Positions 62,980-64,000 of a stretch of 64,000 nt of DNA are shown here, in pieces. Position 1 is the stretch's first letter. Each line of letters opens with the position of its first letter. The notes beneath the pieces are model-generated. The model saw only the letters and a list, made by a program, of their open reading frames with translations, was not told the DNA's origin and searched no databases. Source of the DNA: Campylobacter volucris (GTDB lineage: Bacteria; Campylobacterota; Campylobacteria; Campylobacterales; Campylobacteraceae); the NCBI RefSeq assembly GCF_008011665.1, contig NZ_VOWJ01000021.1, positions 112,537 through 176,536 of the forward strand. The letters run 5' to 3'. Both the position numbers and the translations under genes were made by a program.

Positions 62980-63666
62980 ATGGATAATTCATTATCTGGA
63001 TATACAAAAAAATATGACAATGAAGGATACGGACTACAATATCCTGATGGACATGTTATTAGATTTTATGAAAGAATTTTAAAGTATAAGCTAAACAAAA
63101 CAAGTGGAAATTTGCTTGATTTTGGATGTGGAAATGGTGTTCATTCTAAATATTTTCAAGATATAACGGGGGGGGGTATTAGGGCATATGGCTTAGACAT
63201 AGTTCCTAGTTTAGAAAATACTTGGAAAAATGATCCAAAATTAATTACAGAAAATTTTCATGTAATCACTCCAAATTCTAGTTTTAAAGATCTGTTTAAT
63301 GTTAAAATGGATTTTATTTTTGCGAATCAAAGTTTATATTATCTTCCAAATGAAAGTTTTAAGCAAGCTATAAATGAATTTTATGATTTATGCAATGATG
63401 GAGCTATAATATTTGCAACCATGATAACTTCAAAAGCATACCAAGAATTTACCACAGGAAATGTTAGCGAAAATGGCTTGATGGAGGTTAAATCTAGCCC
63501 AAGAATCAATGGGGAATCAACTTATATTAATTTTACAAATAATATTGAAGAACTAAAAGAAAAATTTAAACCATTTAAGCCATTATTTTGGGGAGATTAC
63601 GAACTCATCAATCTTTATAATTTTGAAGGTAGCGTCCAACATTTTATTTATATAGGACAAAAATAA
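62980..63666 (+). CDS. Phase-variable SAM-dependent methyltransferase
   Basis: A 228-residue class I methyltransferase. The SAM motif I is NLLDFGCGNGVHSKYF (residues about 45-60), followed by AYGLDIVPSL and FIFANQSLYYLPNESF (motif IV region). Residues 64-66 (Gly-Gly-Gly) are encoded in a run of nine Gs at 63168-63176. With G9 the gene is ON. G10 gives TAT-TAG at once, and G8 reaches TAG after a few codons, so a one-base change cuts the protein near residue 70. It resembles C. jejuni Cj0170, a contingency gene tied to motility (from memory). GGAG is well placed before the ATG. Confidence 0.9.
   Translation: MDNSLSGYTKKYDNEGYGLQYPDGHVIRFYERILKYKLNKTSGNLLDFGCGNGVHSKYFQDITGGGIRAYGLDIVPSLENTWKNDPKLITENFHVITPNSSFKDLFNVKMDFIFANQSLYYLPNESFKQAINEFYDLCNDGAIIFATMITSKAYQEFTTGNVSENGLMEVKSSPRINGESTYINFTNNIEELKEKFKPFKPLFWGDYELINLYNFEGSVQHFIYIGQK
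63168..63176 (+). repeat. Poly-G (G9) contingency tract
   Basis: Nine consecutive Gs in a region otherwise near 30% GC, inside the methyltransferase codons 63-66. Slippage during replication would switch the gene on and off. Confidence 0.92.
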
Positions 63667-63675
63667 TTTCTTTCC

Positions 63676-63706
63676 GTGCATATATAAAAATAAATTTTAT
63701 ATGCAC
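63676..63706 (+). terminator. Hairpin after the methyltransferase gene
   Basis: A 9-bp stem GTGCATATA/TATATGCAC (63676-63684 with 63698-63706) 10 bp after the stop. It has no T-run, so it is a weak candidate. Confidence 0.4.
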
Positions 63707-63792
63707 CACAACCTCTTACAAAAAAACAAACTTTTATTTTTAAAATAAATTTATATCATTTTCTACCTCCACACCTCCTTTTTTAGCTCTCC

Positions 63793-63879
63793 TCAACCAT
63801 TTCCACTTTCTTTTAAATTACTTATTAAAACTAAAGTTGTGCAAAATCCACTTAAAATTCCTAAAATACTATTTTTCAA
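63793..63879 (-). CDS. Possible 28-residue membrane microprotein
   Basis: A minus-strand frame from a TTG at 63879, with AAAAGGG about 6 bases upstream, encodes a product starting (M)KNSILGILSGFCTTLVLIS and ending NLKESGNG: one hydrophobic span with a charged tail. I recognise no family. It may be a real small protein, or a remnant. The remainder of 63667-64000 shows only broken frames and several purine-rich Shine-Dalgarno-like strings on the minus strand. Confidence 0.25.
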   Translation of the reverse strand: MKNSILGILSGFCTTLVLISNLKESGNG

Positions 63880-63906
63880 ATCAAACCCTTTTAATGTTTT
63901 TATTTT

Positions 63907-63975
63907 TTAATTTGTATCCTCCTTCTCTTTTCTTCCACCTAATAAAACTTTAAGCTTATATAGATATAATTTCAT
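63907..63975 (-). CDS. Possible 22-residue microprotein
   Basis: An ATG at 63975 follows AAAAAAGGAA on the minus strand and opens a 22-codon frame, product MKLYLYKLKVLLGGRKEKED plus two residues. Its length and lack of homologues known to me make this tentative. It lies 28 bp upstream of the other small frame at 63879, so both could be on one short transcript. Confidence 0.25.
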   Translation of the reverse strand: MKLYLYKLKVLLGGRKEKEDTN

Positions 63976-64000
63976 TTCCTTTTTTTTGAAAATAGCTAAA

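Overview
This window comes from a low-GC (about 30% by eye) Campylobacter chromosome. The grounds are a PorA-type major outer membrane porin, an RpoN/FliA two-tier flagellar promoter pattern, futalosine-pathway MqnE, carboxynorspermidine synthase, an EF-Tu/rpmG/trnW/secE/nusG/rplKAJL/rpoBC/rpsLG/fusA block with rpoB and rpoC overlapping by 8 bp, and a poly-G contingency tract. Several small differences from the C. jejuni layout I remember (no fabI between hydA2 and tpiA, a lone modB, an extra pseudopilin gene) would suit the C. lari group, but I cannot prove the species from sequence alone. I see no insertion sequence, prophage, CRISPR array or rRNA.

Layout. 1-7.9 kb (- strand): a partial TSUP permease, a TIGR02757 protein, then the flagellar run flgK-flgN-flgM-flgJ-flgI, with a sigma54 promoter before flgI and a sigma28 promoter before flgM. 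Upstream of these on the same strand are an RsmD-like methyltransferase and three poorly known genes. Two of those read as iron-sulfur-less relatives of SdhB and of HdrB/SdhE. 8-11.5 kb (+): thiL-truD, then a likely Fur-controlled operon ending in flavodoxin. 11.5-18.5 kb (-): FMN split-barrel protein, EI24 membrane protein, dUTPase, a FliA-dependent protein, and the gapA-pgk-tpiA-hydA2 run. 18.5-19.4 kb (+): nadD-rsfS. 19.6-25.7 kb (-): HIT protein, fumC, glmS and a large GlnD-like protein that has lost its catalytic motifs. 25.8-33.5 kb (+): mqnE, a purine permease and a purine phosphoribosyltransferase, a Tat-exported molybdoenzyme with its monohaem cytochrome c, a membrane glycosyltransferase-like protein and a lone pseudopilin. 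33.8-35.8 kb: porA and yaaA. 35.8-52.8 kb (+): four tRNA genes behind a perfect consensus promoter, then the translation/transcription block. 52.8-60.9 kb (-): a decayed LytTR-like gene, a CorC/CNNM-like protein, an SbmA-like protein and the TonB-ExbD-ExbB-receptor-ChaN iron/haem uptake operon. 61-64 kb (+): carboxynorspermidine synthase, an orphan molybdate permease subunit modB, and a phase-variable methyltransferase with a G9 tract, followed by an untidy end region.

How the genes work together: the window is mostly housekeeping. Its accessory themes are late flagellar assembly and its checkpoint, iron-limitation responses at two separate loci, and a respiratory S/N-oxide reductase that needs molybdenum cofactor while a molybdate transporter fragment lies about 31 kb away. 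The most interesting unexplained items are the SdhB-like/HdrB-like pair without metal ligands, the catalytically stripped GlnD homologue, the G9 switch, an RNA hairpin that covers the flgN ribosome binding site, and a possible pseudoknot between rplK and rplA.
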